DNA of 64,000 bases, from positions 1 through 64,000 of the forward strand of contig JAOARQ010000036.1 of NCBI GenBank assembly GCA_025210455.1, in the 5' to 3' direction. A program made the translations under genes and the position numbers. Below, piece by piece: positions 8,323-17,825 of this stretch. Below the pieces are notes generated by a model. The model saw only the letters and a list, made by a program, of their open reading frames with translations. It did no database searches and was not told the DNA's origin. Source of the DNA: Pelagimonas sp. (lineage in GTDB: Bacteria > Pseudomonadota > Alphaproteobacteria > Rhodobacterales > Rhodobacteraceae). Position 1 is the first letter of the stretch. Every line of letters starts with the position of its first letter.

Positions 8323-9333
8323 ATGAAATCACTTTCTCTTGCCGTTGTGGCCAGCCTGTTTGCCAATGCGGCGCTTGCCGATGGGTTGCCCGGTTATGAC
8401 CGCCTTGATGTGCAAAGCCACCACCGGGCCTATCCGATTGCCGCCTCTGTCTGGTATCCCATGGGATCGGCGACCTATGTATCGCGTGTGGGGGACAACC
8501 CGATCTTCAAGGGGACCCCGGTGATGCTGGGGGCGGGGGTGGCCGATGGGGCCTATCCGCTGGTGTTGTTTTCGCATGGGTCCGGCGGAAACATGGATAG
8601 CATTGGCTGGTTGTCTGGCGCATTGGCCAAGCGCGGGGCGATGGTGCTGGCGGTGAACCACCAAGGCAGCACATCGGGGGATAGTTCTCCGCGCAGGTCA
8701 ACCCAGATGGCGCTGCGGGCGCAGGATCTGAGCGCGGCGCTGGATGCGCTTTTGGCTGACCCGGCTTTTGCCCGCTATGTCGATCCGGCGCGGATCTATG
8801 CGGTTGGCTTTTCGCTGGGGGGCGCGACGGCGCTGAACCTTGGGGGTTTGCGGTTTGATCGTGAACGCTATGCGGATTATTGCAAAGACATCAACGGCGC
8901 GGATTGTGTCTTTCTGTCCAAGGGGCATGTTGATTTCGAAAACCTGCCCGAAGGGTTCACTGGCGATGCCAGAGATGCCCGTGTCAGCGGTGTTGTGGCC
9001 ATTGATCCCGGCTTTACCTATGTGACGAATGAAGAGAGCGCCAGGGCTATGGATCTGCCGGTGCAACTGATCAGCCTTGGCGAAGAGACCCTGTTCCCAG
9101 CAGCAGATCTGAGCGAAACCGGATCAAACCTGACCGGGATGTTGCCCGATGTGACTCAGGTCACGCTGTCACCGGCGAACCATTTTACCTTTCTGGCCGA
9201 ATGCAAGCCCGGCGCGGATCAGATGCTGGCAGAAGAGGGTGAAGATCCGATTTGCAGTGACCCGGATAAAACCGACCGCGCCGCGATCCACGCGCAAATT
9301 GCGGATCACATTGCGCAGTTCATGGGGCTGTAG
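8323..9333 (+). CDS. secreted alpha/beta hydrolase, dienelactone-hydrolase-like
   Basis: A 336-residue exported hydrolase. The signal peptide MKSLSLAVVASLFANAALA ends near residue 19. The catalytic serine is Ser164 in the nucleophile elbow GFSLGG; an oxyanion-type SHGSGG is at 84-89, and the histidine is probably in the SPANHFTF segment near the C terminus. It resembles the COG4188 predicted dienelactone hydrolases, also close to platelet-activating-factor acetylhydrolases; the substrate is not evident. The start at 8323 has GGAG 7 bases upstream and gives the signal peptide, whereas the longer frame from 8275 does not. It diverges from the AraC-type regulator and is followed by a UUCG-loop terminator. 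Confidence 0.85.
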   Translation: MKSLSLAVVASLFANAALADGLPGYDRLDVQSHHRAYPIAASVWYPMGSATYVSRVGDNPIFKGTPVMLGAGVADGAYPLVLFSHGSGGNMDSIGWLSGALAKRGAMVLAVNHQGSTSGDSSPRRSTQMALRAQDLSAALDALLADPAFARYVDPARIYAVGFSLGGATALNLGGLRFDRERYADYCKDINGADCVFLSKGHVDFENLPEGFTGDARDARVSGVVAIDPGFTYVTNEESARAMDLPVQLISLGEETLFPAADLSETGSNLTGMLPDVTQVTLSPANHFTFLAECKPGADQMLAEEGEDPICSDPDKTDRAAIHAQIADHIAQFMGL

Positions 9334-9341
9334 GCGGTCAT

Positions 9342-9366
9342 GGCCCGGTTCGCCGGGCCTTATTTT
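9342..9366 (+). terminator. intrinsic terminator after the secreted hydrolase
   Basis: A 7-bp GGCCCGG/CCGGGCC stem (9342-9348 with 9353-9359) with a TTCG tetraloop is followed by TTATTTT. It overlaps the stop codon of the convergent ATPase gene. Confidence 0.8.
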
Positions 9367-10673
9367 ACGATGTGCTCGTCTTTGACGAACATATTCGCCC
9401 AGGCGCGATCCACCAGTTCGGGGGTCATCTTGTAGGGGATGCCCTCGAAGTCACAGACGGCGATCATCTGATCAATCAGAAAGACCGGCTGATAGTTGGC
9501 GTAGATATTGTTGATCGTCGGGTATTTGGTTTTCAGCAGATGCACGAGACTGGCTTCGTCCAGCTGCATCCCCTTTTTGCGGGCAACAAGGGCAAAGATC
9601 TTGAGGAAATCCTGCTGGTTGGGGCCGTCGATCTTGATTTTGAAAAAGATCCGGCGCAGGGCGGCCTGGTCGAAGATTTCATTCGGGTGGAAGTTGGTCG
9701 AGAAAATCACCAGCGTGTCGAAGGGGACTTCGAACTTTTCACCGGATTGCAGCGCCAGAATGTCTTTGCTTTCTTCCAGCGGAACAATCCAGCGGTTGAC
9801 CAGCTTTTGCGGAGGTTCGGCCTGACGGCCAAGGTCGTCGACGATAAAGATGCCGCCGGTGGATTTCAGCTGCAAGGGCGCCTGATAGGTGCGTGCGGTT
9901 GGGTTGTACACCAGATCCAGCATATCAAGGCTGAGTTCGCCGCCGGTGATCACAGTGGGGCGTTTGCACAGCACATAGCGGCGGGCAAACTGGGCGCGGC
10001 GGCGCAACGAGGTGGTGTCTTCGGCGTCTTCGGGGGCTTTGGAATGCACAATCGGGTCATAGACGGTGATGACCTGACCGGAATATTCAATCGCGCGGGG
10101 TACATAGATCTTATCCCCCATGGCATCGCGAATGCCGTTCGAGATCGAGGATTTCCCGTTGCCCGGCGGGCCATACATCAGGATCGAACGGCCCGAGCTG
10201 ACCGCCGGGCCAAGGTTCGAGATCAGCGCAGGCGGCAGCACCAGATGGCCCATGGCCCCTGTCAGCTGTTCACGGGTGATTTGAATATTGCGGATCGACT
10301 GGCGTTTGATCTGTTCGCGGTACACATCCAGCGGGATCGGCATCGGGCCGAAGTATTCCGATTGCGTCAGCGCATCCAATGCGCGGGACTTGCCGGCATC
10401 GGTCAGCTGATAGGGCATTTCCGAGGATGTTTCACCAGCAGGGCCGAGGGTGCCCATGGCCTCCATCAGGCCCTGACCGCGGGCCATGTCGATCAATTCC
10501 TGTGTGATGGGCACCGGAAGGCAGATGGCACGGGCCAGATCGCTGACCCGGTTAGTATTCTTGCGAAACATTGTTTTCAGGACGATGTCGCGCATCATCA
10601 CCGGGGACAGCAAAAGATCGTCCAGCCGCTTGGGGGCGGGCGGGGCCATAACCGAGCTGGTTTGCATGTTCAT
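9360..10673 (-). CDS. AAA+ ATPase with N-terminal winged-helix-like region, tad-linked
   Basis: A 437-residue cytoplasmic ATPase. Walker A is GPPGNGKS (168-175), Walker B is IFIVDDLG (275-282), and an asparagine sensor-like IFSTNFHPNE and arginine-rich AALRRIFFKI follow. Residues about 20-110 look like a winged-helix domain (MMRDIVLKTM, VSDLARAICLP, a YQLTDAGKSRA wing), so it may bind nucleic acid or a protein partner. It is the last gene of the tad cluster, 87 bases downstream of cpaA, and I recall similar ATPases beside tad genes in relatives. It is not the pilus motor, which is cpaF here; its role in piliation is unknown. GGCAGGT lies 6 bases before the ATG. Confidence 0.85.
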   Translation of the reverse strand: MNMQTSSVMAPPAPKRLDDLLLSPVMMRDIVLKTMFRKNTNRVSDLARAICLPVPITQELIDMARGQGLMEAMGTLGPAGETSSEMPYQLTDAGKSRALDALTQSEYFGPMPIPLDVYREQIKRQSIRNIQITREQLTGAMGHLVLPPALISNLGPAVSSGRSILMYGPPGNGKSSISNGIRDAMGDKIYVPRAIEYSGQVITVYDPIVHSKAPEDAEDTTSLRRRAQFARRYVLCKRPTVITGGELSLDMLDLVYNPTARTYQAPLQLKSTGGIFIVDDLGRQAEPPQKLVNRWIVPLEESKDILALQSGEKFEVPFDTLVIFSTNFHPNEIFDQAALRRIFFKIKIDGPNQQDFLKIFALVARKKGMQLDEASLVHLLKTKYPTINNIYANYQPVFLIDQMIAVCDFEGIPYKMTPELVDRAWANMFVKDEHIVK

Positions 10674-10760
10674 TGCGTGTACCTGCCTAAATTTCCTGAA
10701 CTGATGATGCCGGAAATTTGTGGCAGGAATTCGGCCTGCAAAAGCCGTTTGAGGGGCGGG

Positions 10761-11285
10761 TTACTGACCGTAAACAATCCCAAGCGCCAGATAGCTGCAC
10801 AGCATCAGCCCAAGGCCTGTGCCCATGGGGACGGCGGCTTTCTTGCCTTCGCCAACGGAATTGGCGTCTTTGGTACGCCAGGCGGCCCAGTCGGGGGCCA
10901 GCCTGTGCAGAGGGGTCAGGCGCACAATGAAAACAGCGATGGCGGCGGCCAGCATGGCGGCCACAGCAATGCGGATCATCAAAGGCGCGTCCTGCTTGTC
11001 GATAAACAGTGCCATGACCGAGACAAATTTGACATCGCCCGCGCCAACGCCGCCCAATGTCCACATGCCCAGCCCGATGGCAAAAACCACAGCGTAATTG
11101 GCAAACCGCCAGAGGAAGTCATCAAAGGGCAGCACAAAGATGCCAACCACCACATAGGCGATGAACAGGGCCCAGACGGTCATATTGCTGATCTTTTTGC
11201 TTTTCATGTCCACATAAAAGGTGAACAGGCAGATCAGCGAAACCAAGGGCAGAAACCACAGGGCTGCGGTGCTGGAGATCGCCAT
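10761..11285 (-). CDS. cpaA: prepilin peptidase, A24 family
   Basis: A 174-residue integral membrane aspartic peptidase that removes the leader of Flp prepilins. Catalytic aspartates are in YVDMKSKKISN (Asp26) and GAGDVK (about Asp83), both typical of CpaA/TadV. About five hydrophobic helices span the chain, and the bifunctional methylase domain of PilD is absent, as usual in tad systems. The three Flp pilins at 21.6-22.4 kb carry the expected cleavage site and are the likely substrates. It follows two TPR lipoprotein genes in the same orientation. Confidence 0.92.
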   Translation of the reverse strand: MAISSTAALWFLPLVSLICLFTFYVDMKSKKISNMTVWALFIAYVVVGIFVLPFDDFLWRFANYAVVFAIGLGMWTLGGVGAGDVKFVSVMALFIDKQDAPLMIRIAVAAMLAAAIAVFIVRLTPLHRLAPDWAAWRTKDANSVGEGKKAAVPMGTGLGLMLCSYLALGIVYGQ

Positions 11286-11297
11286 TGCGTAAAACCC

Positions 11298-12152
11298 TTA
11301 TGCGCCGTTTTCCAGGGCGGTCAGCGCGCGCGCTGCGGCTTCGAAATGCTGCGGGTGGGTTTCCACTGCGTCGCGCAGCAGCCCTTTGGCAGTTTCGACG
11401 TCCCCGCGTTTGACAGCGGCCAGCCCCAGCGAATGCAGCAGCTCGGCGCGTTCGATCTGGGTCATGGGCACCACGGGCAGGGTGTAGTTGCCCTGCGCCC
11501 CACGGGCGAGCACCAGATTGTTCTTGGCGGTGAACAGGTTGCGATCATGGCGAATGGCTTCGCCCAGCAGACGCTCTGCGCCTTTGAAATCGCCCCGGGT
11601 CAGCTTGGAGTAGCCCCAGTTGTTGAAGATAGGTGCGGGTTTGGTGGTCAGGCCCACGGCTGTTTCATAGAAACTGTCGGCCTTTTTCCAGTTTTTCTTG
11701 CTGTCAGCAACCATGGCTTCCAGGCGGTAGCGCTGGTAGGTTTCCACCGTTGGCGGCACGGCTTTCAGCACTTTTTCCGCGCGTTCCCAATCATTTGAGC
11801 GGATCAGCGCATCGGCCAGATCCACCTTGTCCTGATCGGTGCTTTCGGGGTGGCCCACAACCTTGGCCCAGGCCACTTTGCCTTCCTGAACACGTTTGGC
11901 GCGGATCAGAGATGTGGCCAGACCGCGCTGCAAATCAATGCGATCCGGATTGGCTGTGGCGGTGCGCTGGAAATAAGACACGGCTTCGTTGGGATCAGCG
12001 GCATTCAGCATGACATCATTGAGATTGCTTTCATCAATGACATTCACACCGCCCAGCTTGCGGTTGACTTCTTCTTTGTTGATGCCTTTTTCACAGGCGG
12101 ACAGCGCGACAGAGCCTGCCACGCAGATGGTAACGAGAATCGGGTGGCGCAT
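11298..12152 (-). CDS. TPR lipoprotein of the tad locus (TadD-like)
   Basis: A 284-residue tetratricopeptide protein with a lipoprotein signal: the lipobox LSAC places the lipidated Cys at about residue 20. TPR-like helix pairs cover most of the rest, including NPDRIDLQRGLATSLIRA, FNNWGYSKLTRGDFKGAE and LGLAAVKRGDVETAKGLL. TadD-type lipoproteins assist secretin assembly in the outer membrane in tad systems. It lies between cpaA and a second, shorter TPR lipoprotein; the pair is probably a duplication or two specialised pilotin-like proteins. Confidence 0.85.
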   Translation of the reverse strand: MRHPILVTICVAGSVALSACEKGINKEEVNRKLGGVNVIDESNLNDVMLNAADPNEAVSYFQRTATANPDRIDLQRGLATSLIRAKRVQEGKVAWAKVVGHPESTDQDKVDLADALIRSNDWERAEKVLKAVPPTVETYQRYRLEAMVADSKKNWKKADSFYETAVGLTTKPAPIFNNWGYSKLTRGDFKGAERLLGEAIRHDRNLFTAKNNLVLARGAQGNYTLPVVPMTQIERAELLHSLGLAAVKRGDVETAKGLLRDAVETHPQHFEAAARALTALENGA

Positions 12153-12190
12153 TTTGACTGCGTCCTTTTACTGCTCTGCCTTATATGCTC

Positions 12191-12751
12191 TTACATCCGG
12201 CGGATCAGATATTGGCTGCTCCCCCGCCGCACGAGCTTGTAATCTTGTTCTATGGTCTCACCATAGTCTGGATTGTCAAGTTTTTCGAGAGCCAGTCGAA
12301 GATTGTCGCGGATTGCGTCACTTTCGCCATTGTCCAGCGCATAGGCCCGGCGGAAGACCTCTGAGGCTTCGGCATCTTCGCCGCGTTCCATAAGTACCAC
12401 ACCCAGATTGTTCCAGGCTTCTGACCAGCGGGGTTTTTCGTCAATGACGCGGCGCAGCAGTTTTTCTGCCTGGTTCAGCCGCCCCAGCGCAAGATTGGAG
12501 GATCCAAGCGCCACCAGGATTTCTGGCGTCAGCCCATCACTGACAGCGGCCCGTTTGAAGGCGTCCATGGCCAGTTCGTACTGGCCCGCCTCCATGAGAC
12601 GATGTCCGACAATCAGCCCATTCACCGAGTCGCCATCAGGGTCGACGTCCGGGGCAAAAGGGCTGTCATCACTTTTCGCACTCAGGCCGCCGGTATCGCT
12701 ACAGGCGGCCAGAAAAACCAGAATGGGTAGGGCCCAGAGGGCTTTGCGCAT
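12191..12751 (-). CDS. TPR lipoprotein, TadD family
   Basis: A 186-residue protein with lipobox LAAC (Cys about residue 17) followed by TPR motifs: EAGQYELAMDAFKRA, ALGSSNLALGRLNQAEKLL and AWNNLGVVLMERGEDAEA. It fits TadD, which supports localisation of the tad secretin. The stop of tadC is 3 bases upstream of its start codon, so the genes are probably translationally coupled. Confidence 0.87.
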   Translation of the reverse strand: MRKALWALPILVFLAACSDTGGLSAKSDDSPFAPDVDPDGDSVNGLIVGHRLMEAGQYELAMDAFKRAAVSDGLTPEILVALGSSNLALGRLNQAEKLLRRVIDEKPRWSEAWNNLGVVLMERGEDAEASEVFRRAYALDNGESDAIRDNLRLALEKLDNPDYGETIEQDYKLVRRGSSQYLIRRM

Positions 12752-12754
12752 GGC

Positions 12755-13720
12755 CTATTGGCCTCCGATCTGAGTGATGCCCACAGCGGACGGACCAACA
12801 AGGATCAGCAGCAGGGGCGGAACAGTCAGCATCATAGTGGTTAGTGTCATCTTTGTCGGCAGCTTGTTGGCTTTTTCTTCGGCGCGCATGACTCTTTTGT
12901 CACGCATTTCGCCAGCATAGACGCGCAGCGCGTCGCCGATAGATGTCCCAAAGGTCTGGGCCTGATTCAGAACCGTGGTAAAGCTGGAGACGTCCTGCAC
13001 ACCGCAGCGGTCGGACATGTCAGCCAGCACCTGGGCGCGATCCTTACCGGCTTTGATCTCATAGGTGATGATTTCGAATTCTTCGGCAAGGGCGGGGTAG
13101 GACACGCGCAGCTCTTTGGCCACACGCAAGATCGCCTGCTCCATGGACTGCCCCGCTTCGACACAGACCAGCATCATATCCAGCGAATCGGGAAAACCGT
13201 CTTCGATTTCCTGTTTGCGGGCCTCAATGCGTTTGGTGATCCAGTATTTTGGGCCCAAATAGCCGATGATGCCGGGGCCACAGATATACATGATCTTGTC
13301 TTGCATCGTTGATGCGACCGGATCCATGAACAGGAAGTAATAGCCCAGACCGGCAGCCAGACCGAGCAACCCCAAAGTGACCTGCATAAAGTAATAAAGC
13401 TGCACCGCATCTTTGCCGCGATAGCCCGCCTGCAGCAGCTTTTGCTTGATGTCGGACAGTTCCTTTTCATCTTGCGGTTCCAGGAACTGAGCGTATTTGT
13501 TCAGCTTTTCATTGCGACTTTTTTCGCGCAGCACGGCGCGTGTGTCGGCTTCCAGTTTTTTGCGACCGGTCTCTTTGAGGCGGTCCAGCGGGTCCGGTTT
13601 GGTGTTCATCAGCATGGGGATCGTGCCGATGATCAGCAATGCAGCAAGACCTGCGATCACGATCAGGGGGCCTGCAGGACCCAGAGTATCCGTGATCATG
13701 GTATTAAGTGTCTCAAACAT
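12755..13720 (-). CDS. tadC: tad inner-membrane platform protein TadC (T2SS F family)
   Basis: A 321-residue polytopic protein. It has an N-terminal helix (about 18-36), two helices near 110-150, the T2SSF domain (about 165-295, with DSLDMMLVCVEAGQSMEQAI and FGTSIGDALRVYAGEMRDKR) and a final hydrophobic helix. TadB and TadC together form the inner-membrane base through which the CpaF ATPase drives pilus assembly. It starts 8 bases after tadB, in the same order as in other tad loci. Confidence 0.94.
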   Translation of the reverse strand: MFETLNTMITDTLGPAGPLIVIAGLAALLIIGTIPMLMNTKPDPLDRLKETGRKKLEADTRAVLREKSRNEKLNKYAQFLEPQDEKELSDIKQKLLQAGYRGKDAVQLYYFMQVTLGLLGLAAGLGYYFLFMDPVASTMQDKIMYICGPGIIGYLGPKYWITKRIEARKQEIEDGFPDSLDMMLVCVEAGQSMEQAILRVAKELRVSYPALAEEFEIITYEIKAGKDRAQVLADMSDRCGVQDVSSFTTVLNQAQTFGTSIGDALRVYAGEMRDKRVMRAEEKANKLPTKMTLTTMMLTVPPLLLILVGPSAVGITQIGGQ

Positions 13721-13728
13721 GCGACCCC

Positions 13729-14694
13729 CTACACTTTGATGTTCACCAGCGCCCGCATGACAATCATGTTGAGCACCAGCATGATGGCCACCGCGAAACA
13801 GGCCGGAATAAAGAGTGCGTGGTCTTTGACCCCGTCGTAATAGTCAGGCTTGGTAACCTGAATAAACACAAGCGCCGCAAGCGGGAAACCGGACAGGAAC
13901 TTGCCCGACCATTGTGCCTCTGCGGTGATGGCTTTGACGCGGCGGAACAGGCGAAAGCGTGCGCGGATCACCTTGGCCAGACCTTCGAGAATTTCGGCAA
14001 GATTGCCCCCGGCCTGCTGCTGGATGGTCACCGCCACCGCCAGGAACCGCATATCCTGCATATCCAGACGCTCCGCCATGTCTTTCAGAGCTTCGCCCAC
14101 GTCACGTCCATAGGCGGATTCATCTGCAATAATGCCAAATTCAGTGGCGAGCGGATCTTTGATTTCTTTTGAAACGATGGTGATAGCCGAGGAAAACGGA
14201 TGCCCGACCCGCAAGGATCGTACCATCAGTTCCACTGCGTCAGGCAGCTGTTCTTCGATCATCGCCAAACGTTTGTTGGCCATATGACTGACCCACATGT
14301 AAACACCGCCAACCCCCATGGCGACCGAGATCAGCGCGCGCACCATTGCGCCGGTTTCCGTTCCGATGGTCAGACCGACAAAGGAAAAGATCGATGCGCC
14401 GAACATGATCATGATCAACTGCTGCGGGCTAAAGGCGATTGCAGCTTTCTGGGCCTTTTCCGAGAGCAGCGAAAACACCGGCAGCGAATTGCCGGTGACG
14501 TGTTGATCCATCTCTTTGCGCAGCTGCGCCAGAACGTCTTCGCGGCGGCCACCTTTTTCCAGCATATCCAGACGGCGGTTCACCTTGCTGGACAGGCTGA
14601 TGGATTTACCAAATGCGACCAGATAGACGCCGTTGACCATCACAACCACACCGATAAAGATCAGGCCGTAGATCAGCAAAGACATGTCCAACAT
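13729..14694 (-). CDS. tadB: tad inner-membrane platform protein TadB (T2SS F family)
   Basis: A 321-residue membrane protein with helices near the N terminus (about 6-28), about 93-135 and at the C terminus, and a T2SSF domain carrying PDAVELMVRSLRVGHPFSSA and YGRDVGEALKDMAERLD. It is the paralogous partner of TadC in the pilus platform. Only 3 bases separate it from the cpaF stop, which indicates one transcript. Confidence 0.94.
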   Translation of the reverse strand: MLDMSLLIYGLIFIGVVVMVNGVYLVAFGKSISLSSKVNRRLDMLEKGGRREDVLAQLRKEMDQHVTGNSLPVFSLLSEKAQKAAIAFSPQQLIMIMFGASIFSFVGLTIGTETGAMVRALISVAMGVGGVYMWVSHMANKRLAMIEEQLPDAVELMVRSLRVGHPFSSAITIVSKEIKDPLATEFGIIADESAYGRDVGEALKDMAERLDMQDMRFLAVAVTIQQQAGGNLAEILEGLAKVIRARFRLFRRVKAITAEAQWSGKFLSGFPLAALVFIQVTKPDYYDGVKDHALFIPACFAVAIMLVLNMIVMRALVNIKV

Positions 14695-14697
14695 GGA

Positions 14698-16143
14698 TTA
14701 TGCTCCCCGGAATGGTTCGTAGATGGAAGACGGGACGTCATAGCCCCACATGCGGAAGCGTTCCGCAAAGGCGGATCGCACGCCTGTCGCGGTGAAATGG
14801 CCAAGGATCTTGTTGTCAGGTGTCAGGCCCACGCGCTGGAAGCGAAAGATTTCCTGCATGGAAATCACGTCCCCTTCCATGCCGGTGATTTCGGTGATCG
14901 ACACCATCCGGCGGGACCCGTCTTGCAGACGCGAGGCCTGAACGATTAGGTTCACCGCCGATGAAATCTGGCTGCGCATCGCTTTCAGCGGCATTTCGAT
15001 CCCGGCCATGGCAATCATGTTTTCCAGACGCGCCACCCCATCACGGGCAGAGTTGGCGTGGATTGTGGTCATGGATCCATCGTGGCCAGTGTTCATCGCC
15101 TGCAACATGTCGATGACCTCTTCGCCGCGGGTTTCCCCCACGATGATACGGTCAGGGCGCATCCGAAGCGCGTTTTTCAGACAGTCGCGTGGGGTGACTG
15201 CGCCTTTGCCTTCGACGTTGGGCGGGCGGCTTTCCATACGGCCCACATGGGTCTGCTGCAGCTGAAGTTCCGCCGTATCCTCGATGGTCAGAATACGTTC
15301 CGAATTATCGATGAACGAAGACAGCGCGTTCAGCGTGGTGGTTTTCCCAGAGCCCGTACCGCCCGAAACGATCACATTCAGACGGGTCGCAACTGCGGCC
15401 TGAAGATAGATCGCCATTTCTTCGGTGAAGGCGCCGAATTTCACCAGATCATCAATGCCCAGCTTGTCTTTTTTGAACTTACGGATCGACACCAGCGAGC
15501 CATCAATCGCAATAGGTGGCACCATGGCGTTGAAACGCGAGCCATCGGCCAGACGGGCGTCAACATAAGGGTTGGATTCATCAACGCGACGGCCGACGGC
15601 CGAAACGATCTTGTCGATGATCCGCATCAGGTGCTTTTCATCTTTGAAGGTGATGTCTGACAGTTGCAGCTTTCCTTCGCGTTCCACAAAGATCTGCTGC
15701 GGGCCGTTTACCAGAATATCTGAAACACTTTCGTCTTTCAGCAGCGCTTCTAGCGGACCCAGGCCTTTGACCTCATCATAGAGGTCATTCATCATGCTGC
15801 GCCGTTCGTCGCGGTTCAGCACCATGCCTTTGTCTTGCAGGACTTCGCCAGCAATATCGCTGATTTCTTCACGCAGTTCAGCCTCTGACGCCTGATCAAG
15901 TGCCGATAGGTTCAGATTGTCCAGCAGCGCCCGGTGCAGTTCCAGCTTGACCTCGCCTAGACGTTCCTTGCGCTTTTTTTCCTTATCCGCCGGGGCAACA
16001 CGGGCCGGGGCCTGCGCAGCAGCCTGACGGCGCGCAGCCGGAGAGGCCTGCGCGACCTCTGGGGCTGCAGGGGCTTCGGCGGGGGCCGCCGGTTGAACAG
16101 GGGCCGCAGTCTGGACGGAGGCTTTTTTATAGCGCGAAAACAT
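14698..16143 (-). CDS. cpaF: tad pilus assembly ATPase CpaF/TadA
   Basis: A 481-residue secretion ATPase of the GspE/VirB11 superfamily that powers Flp pilus polymerisation at the inner membrane. An Ala/Pro-rich, probably disordered N terminus (about 10-55) precedes the N-terminal domain ([17 protein letters not shown]) and the ATPase core: Walker A GGTGSGKT at 261-268, Asp box [13 protein letters not shown], Walker [12 protein letters not shown] and His box [11 protein letters not shown]. All motor motifs are intact. It lies between cpaE and tadB. Confidence 0.96.
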   Translation of the reverse strand: MFSRYKKASVQTAAPVQPAAPAEAPAAPEVAQASPAARRQAAAQAPARVAPADKEKKRKERLGEVKLELHRALLDNLNLSALDQASEAELREEISDIAGEVLQDKGMVLNRDERRSMMNDLYDEVKGLGPLEALLKDESVSDILVNGPQQIFVEREGKLQLSDITFKDEKHLMRIIDKIVSAVGRRVDESNPYVDARLADGSRFNAMVPPIAIDGSLVSIRKFKKDKLGIDDLVKFGAFTEEMAIYLQAAVATRLNVIVSGGTGSGKTTTLNALSSFIDNSERILTIEDTAELQLQQTHVGRMESRPPNVEGKGAVTPRDCLKNALRMRPDRIIVGETRGEEVIDMLQAMNTGHDGSMTTIHANSARDGVARLENMIAMAGIEMPLKAMRSQISSAVNLIVQASRLQDGSRRMVSITEITGMEGDVISMQEIFRFQRVGLTPDNKILGHFTATGVRSAFAERFRMWGYDVPSSIYEPFRGA

Positions 16144-16160
16144 TCGGAACCTTTATCTAA

Positions 16161-17411
16161 TCAAGCGGCTTCAGCGCCGTCTTCCCCGATGGCATTCAAC
16201 TGACCGGCAAGCTTGACGATCTCTTTGCGCAGCGGGTTTTTGGGGGCATGTGTCGCCAGCGGGATGCCGTGATCACAGGCCTGAGGTACAGGTTTACCGC
16301 CATCCGGCAGCAACAGGTCCAGAGCAATACCCAGCGAATCCGCCATGCGTTTGACGCGGGATTTTCCCTGAAGATCGGTAAAGCGCGGGGCGCGGTTCAG
16401 GGCAAAGCGGATCTTGTCAAAGGGCAGATCTTCGGCCTGGAGCGCGCGTTTCAGACGCAGCACATTTTGTGCTGACCGCATGTCCAGTTCCATCAGGGCC
16501 AGATAGATCTGGGCTTCGTTCAGAACTGTTTCAGTCCATTGCACCAACGTGCTGGGCATATCGACGACCACATAATCAAAGTGTTCGCGTGCCACATCCA
16601 GAATGCGCTGCACTTCGCCCGGCCCGATCATATCCATCGGGATCACATCAGCGGGTGAGGTAAAGACCTGCATCTTGTCTTCAAAGCTGACCAAAGCCTG
16701 CGCAAAGGTATCACCGTCGATGGTTTCACCTTCTGACAGCACCTCAAGCACCGATTCGCGGCGTGGCAGATCCAGATAGGTGGCGACAGATCCGAACTGC
16801 AGGCCAAAGTCGATCAGGCAGACATCGGGATGTTTGCCCTTGCCCTGTGTCGCCAATTCATAAGCGAGATTGACAGCCGTGGTGGTGGCACCCGAACCGC
16901 CGCACAGCCCCTGCACCGCGATCAAAACCCCGTCGCCGCCTTTTTTCAGCTTTACCGATTCATCCGGGGCGGGTGCCTGAGCGACAGGCGCCACCTCGGC
17001 GGGGGACTGACGCAGGCGTTCCACGGCTGCGGCCAGTTCCCCTTCGGGCAGGGGGTAGGGGATGAACTCATCCGCGCCCTGACGCAGCAATTGATGCAGC
17101 GAAGCAGGCGTGACGTCATCGGCAATCAGGACCACCTTGATGCCACGTTCCTTGGCGCCAGCGATGATCCCGCCCAAAAGCGTGATGTCCGGTTCGTCGA
17201 TTTCATCAATCGCCATCGCAACAAATTCAATATGTTGGGCGTCGGGTTGGTTCAGGAACGGCAGCGCGTCGGCGAAGCCCAGATCACCCCATTCTTCGCC
17301 AAGCAAGGTCTCCATATCCTCGATCAGAAGATCGAAGTTCTGCACATCACGGCTGATCGTGCAGGCGACAATGGGTGCGTCTTCCGCTTGCGATGATGTC
17401 AGTTGAGTCAT
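16161..17411 (-). CDS. cpaE: tad pilus localisation protein CpaE/TadZ
   Basis: A 416-residue protein with an atypical receiver-like N-terminal domain (about 12-135) and a MinD/ParA-like ATPase domain (about 160-405). The nucleotide loop reads GLCGGSGATTT (168-178) and lacks the lysines of a canonical deviant Walker A, a known trait of many TadZ/CpaE proteins. CpaE positions the pilus machine at the cell pole. The upstream neighbour should be the OmpA-like gene, but about 0.86 kb of unrelated sequence intervenes, so cpaE and the genes after it may need their own promoter. Confidence 0.92.
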   Translation of the reverse strand: MTQLTSSQAEDAPIVACTISRDVQNFDLLIEDMETLLGEEWGDLGFADALPFLNQPDAQHIEFVAMAIDEIDEPDITLLGGIIAGAKERGIKVVLIADDVTPASLHQLLRQGADEFIPYPLPEGELAAAVERLRQSPAEVAPVAQAPAPDESVKLKKGGDGVLIAVQGLCGGSGATTTAVNLAYELATQGKGKHPDVCLIDFGLQFGSVATYLDLPRRESVLEVLSEGETIDGDTFAQALVSFEDKMQVFTSPADVIPMDMIGPGEVQRILDVAREHFDYVVVDMPSTLVQWTETVLNEAQIYLALMELDMRSAQNVLRLKRALQAEDLPFDKIRFALNRAPRFTDLQGKSRVKRMADSLGIALDLLLPDGGKPVPQACDHGIPLATHAPKNPLRKEIVKLAGQLNAIGEDGAEAA

Positions 17412-17825
17412 TGCCTCACGTCCTTCTTTTTACCCGAAACCAAGGCAAAGCTGGAATAGAACATGCCGCTTCACCCTGGGCCCAACCATCCCGACACTCA
17501 GATGAGTCGTCTTGGCGGATTGGGTCCTCGAAAGCCAAAGTCCTTTAGAAAGAGGGCAACATTAGGGCCAAAAAATCGTAATTGTGCGGAATGGGCAGAA
17601 GGTTTTGCTATCTGGTCGGCAAGATTAGGTGCAAAATCTGCGGTCAATTGCAGGGGAGTGCTTTGAATTTTAGGGATTTTCACAACTGTTGCAGGTAGAA
17701 ACCTCTGTTGAATTCTATGAAAGTGCCCGAAACGTCCCACATATCCAGGCAGAAAAGAAAGTCAGCCTGAATGGATTGTGTGTGGGCAACGTACGATGAA
17801 GATCTCACGAGGACATCTCATTTCA
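17412..17825. other. gene-free stretch inside the tad locus
   Basis: Upstream of cpaE I see no convincing gene in these 414 bases. Short frames at 17463-17666 (+) and 17498-17740 (-) have no binding site and no recognisable product. The base composition is visibly more AT-rich than the flanking tad genes. A promoter for cpaE onward is expected somewhere here, but I could not pick one out with confidence. Confidence 0.5.

Noticed and set aside
9372-11798. An 808-codon plus-strand open frame antisense to the AAA+ ATPase and tad genes
   Set aside because: It crosses three well-supported minus-strand genes and is His/Gly/Arg-rich low-information sequence, as expected of an antisense shadow.
17463-17740. 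Two short opposing open frames upstream of cpaE
   Set aside because: No ribosome binding site, no recognisable product and they overlap each other on opposite strands.
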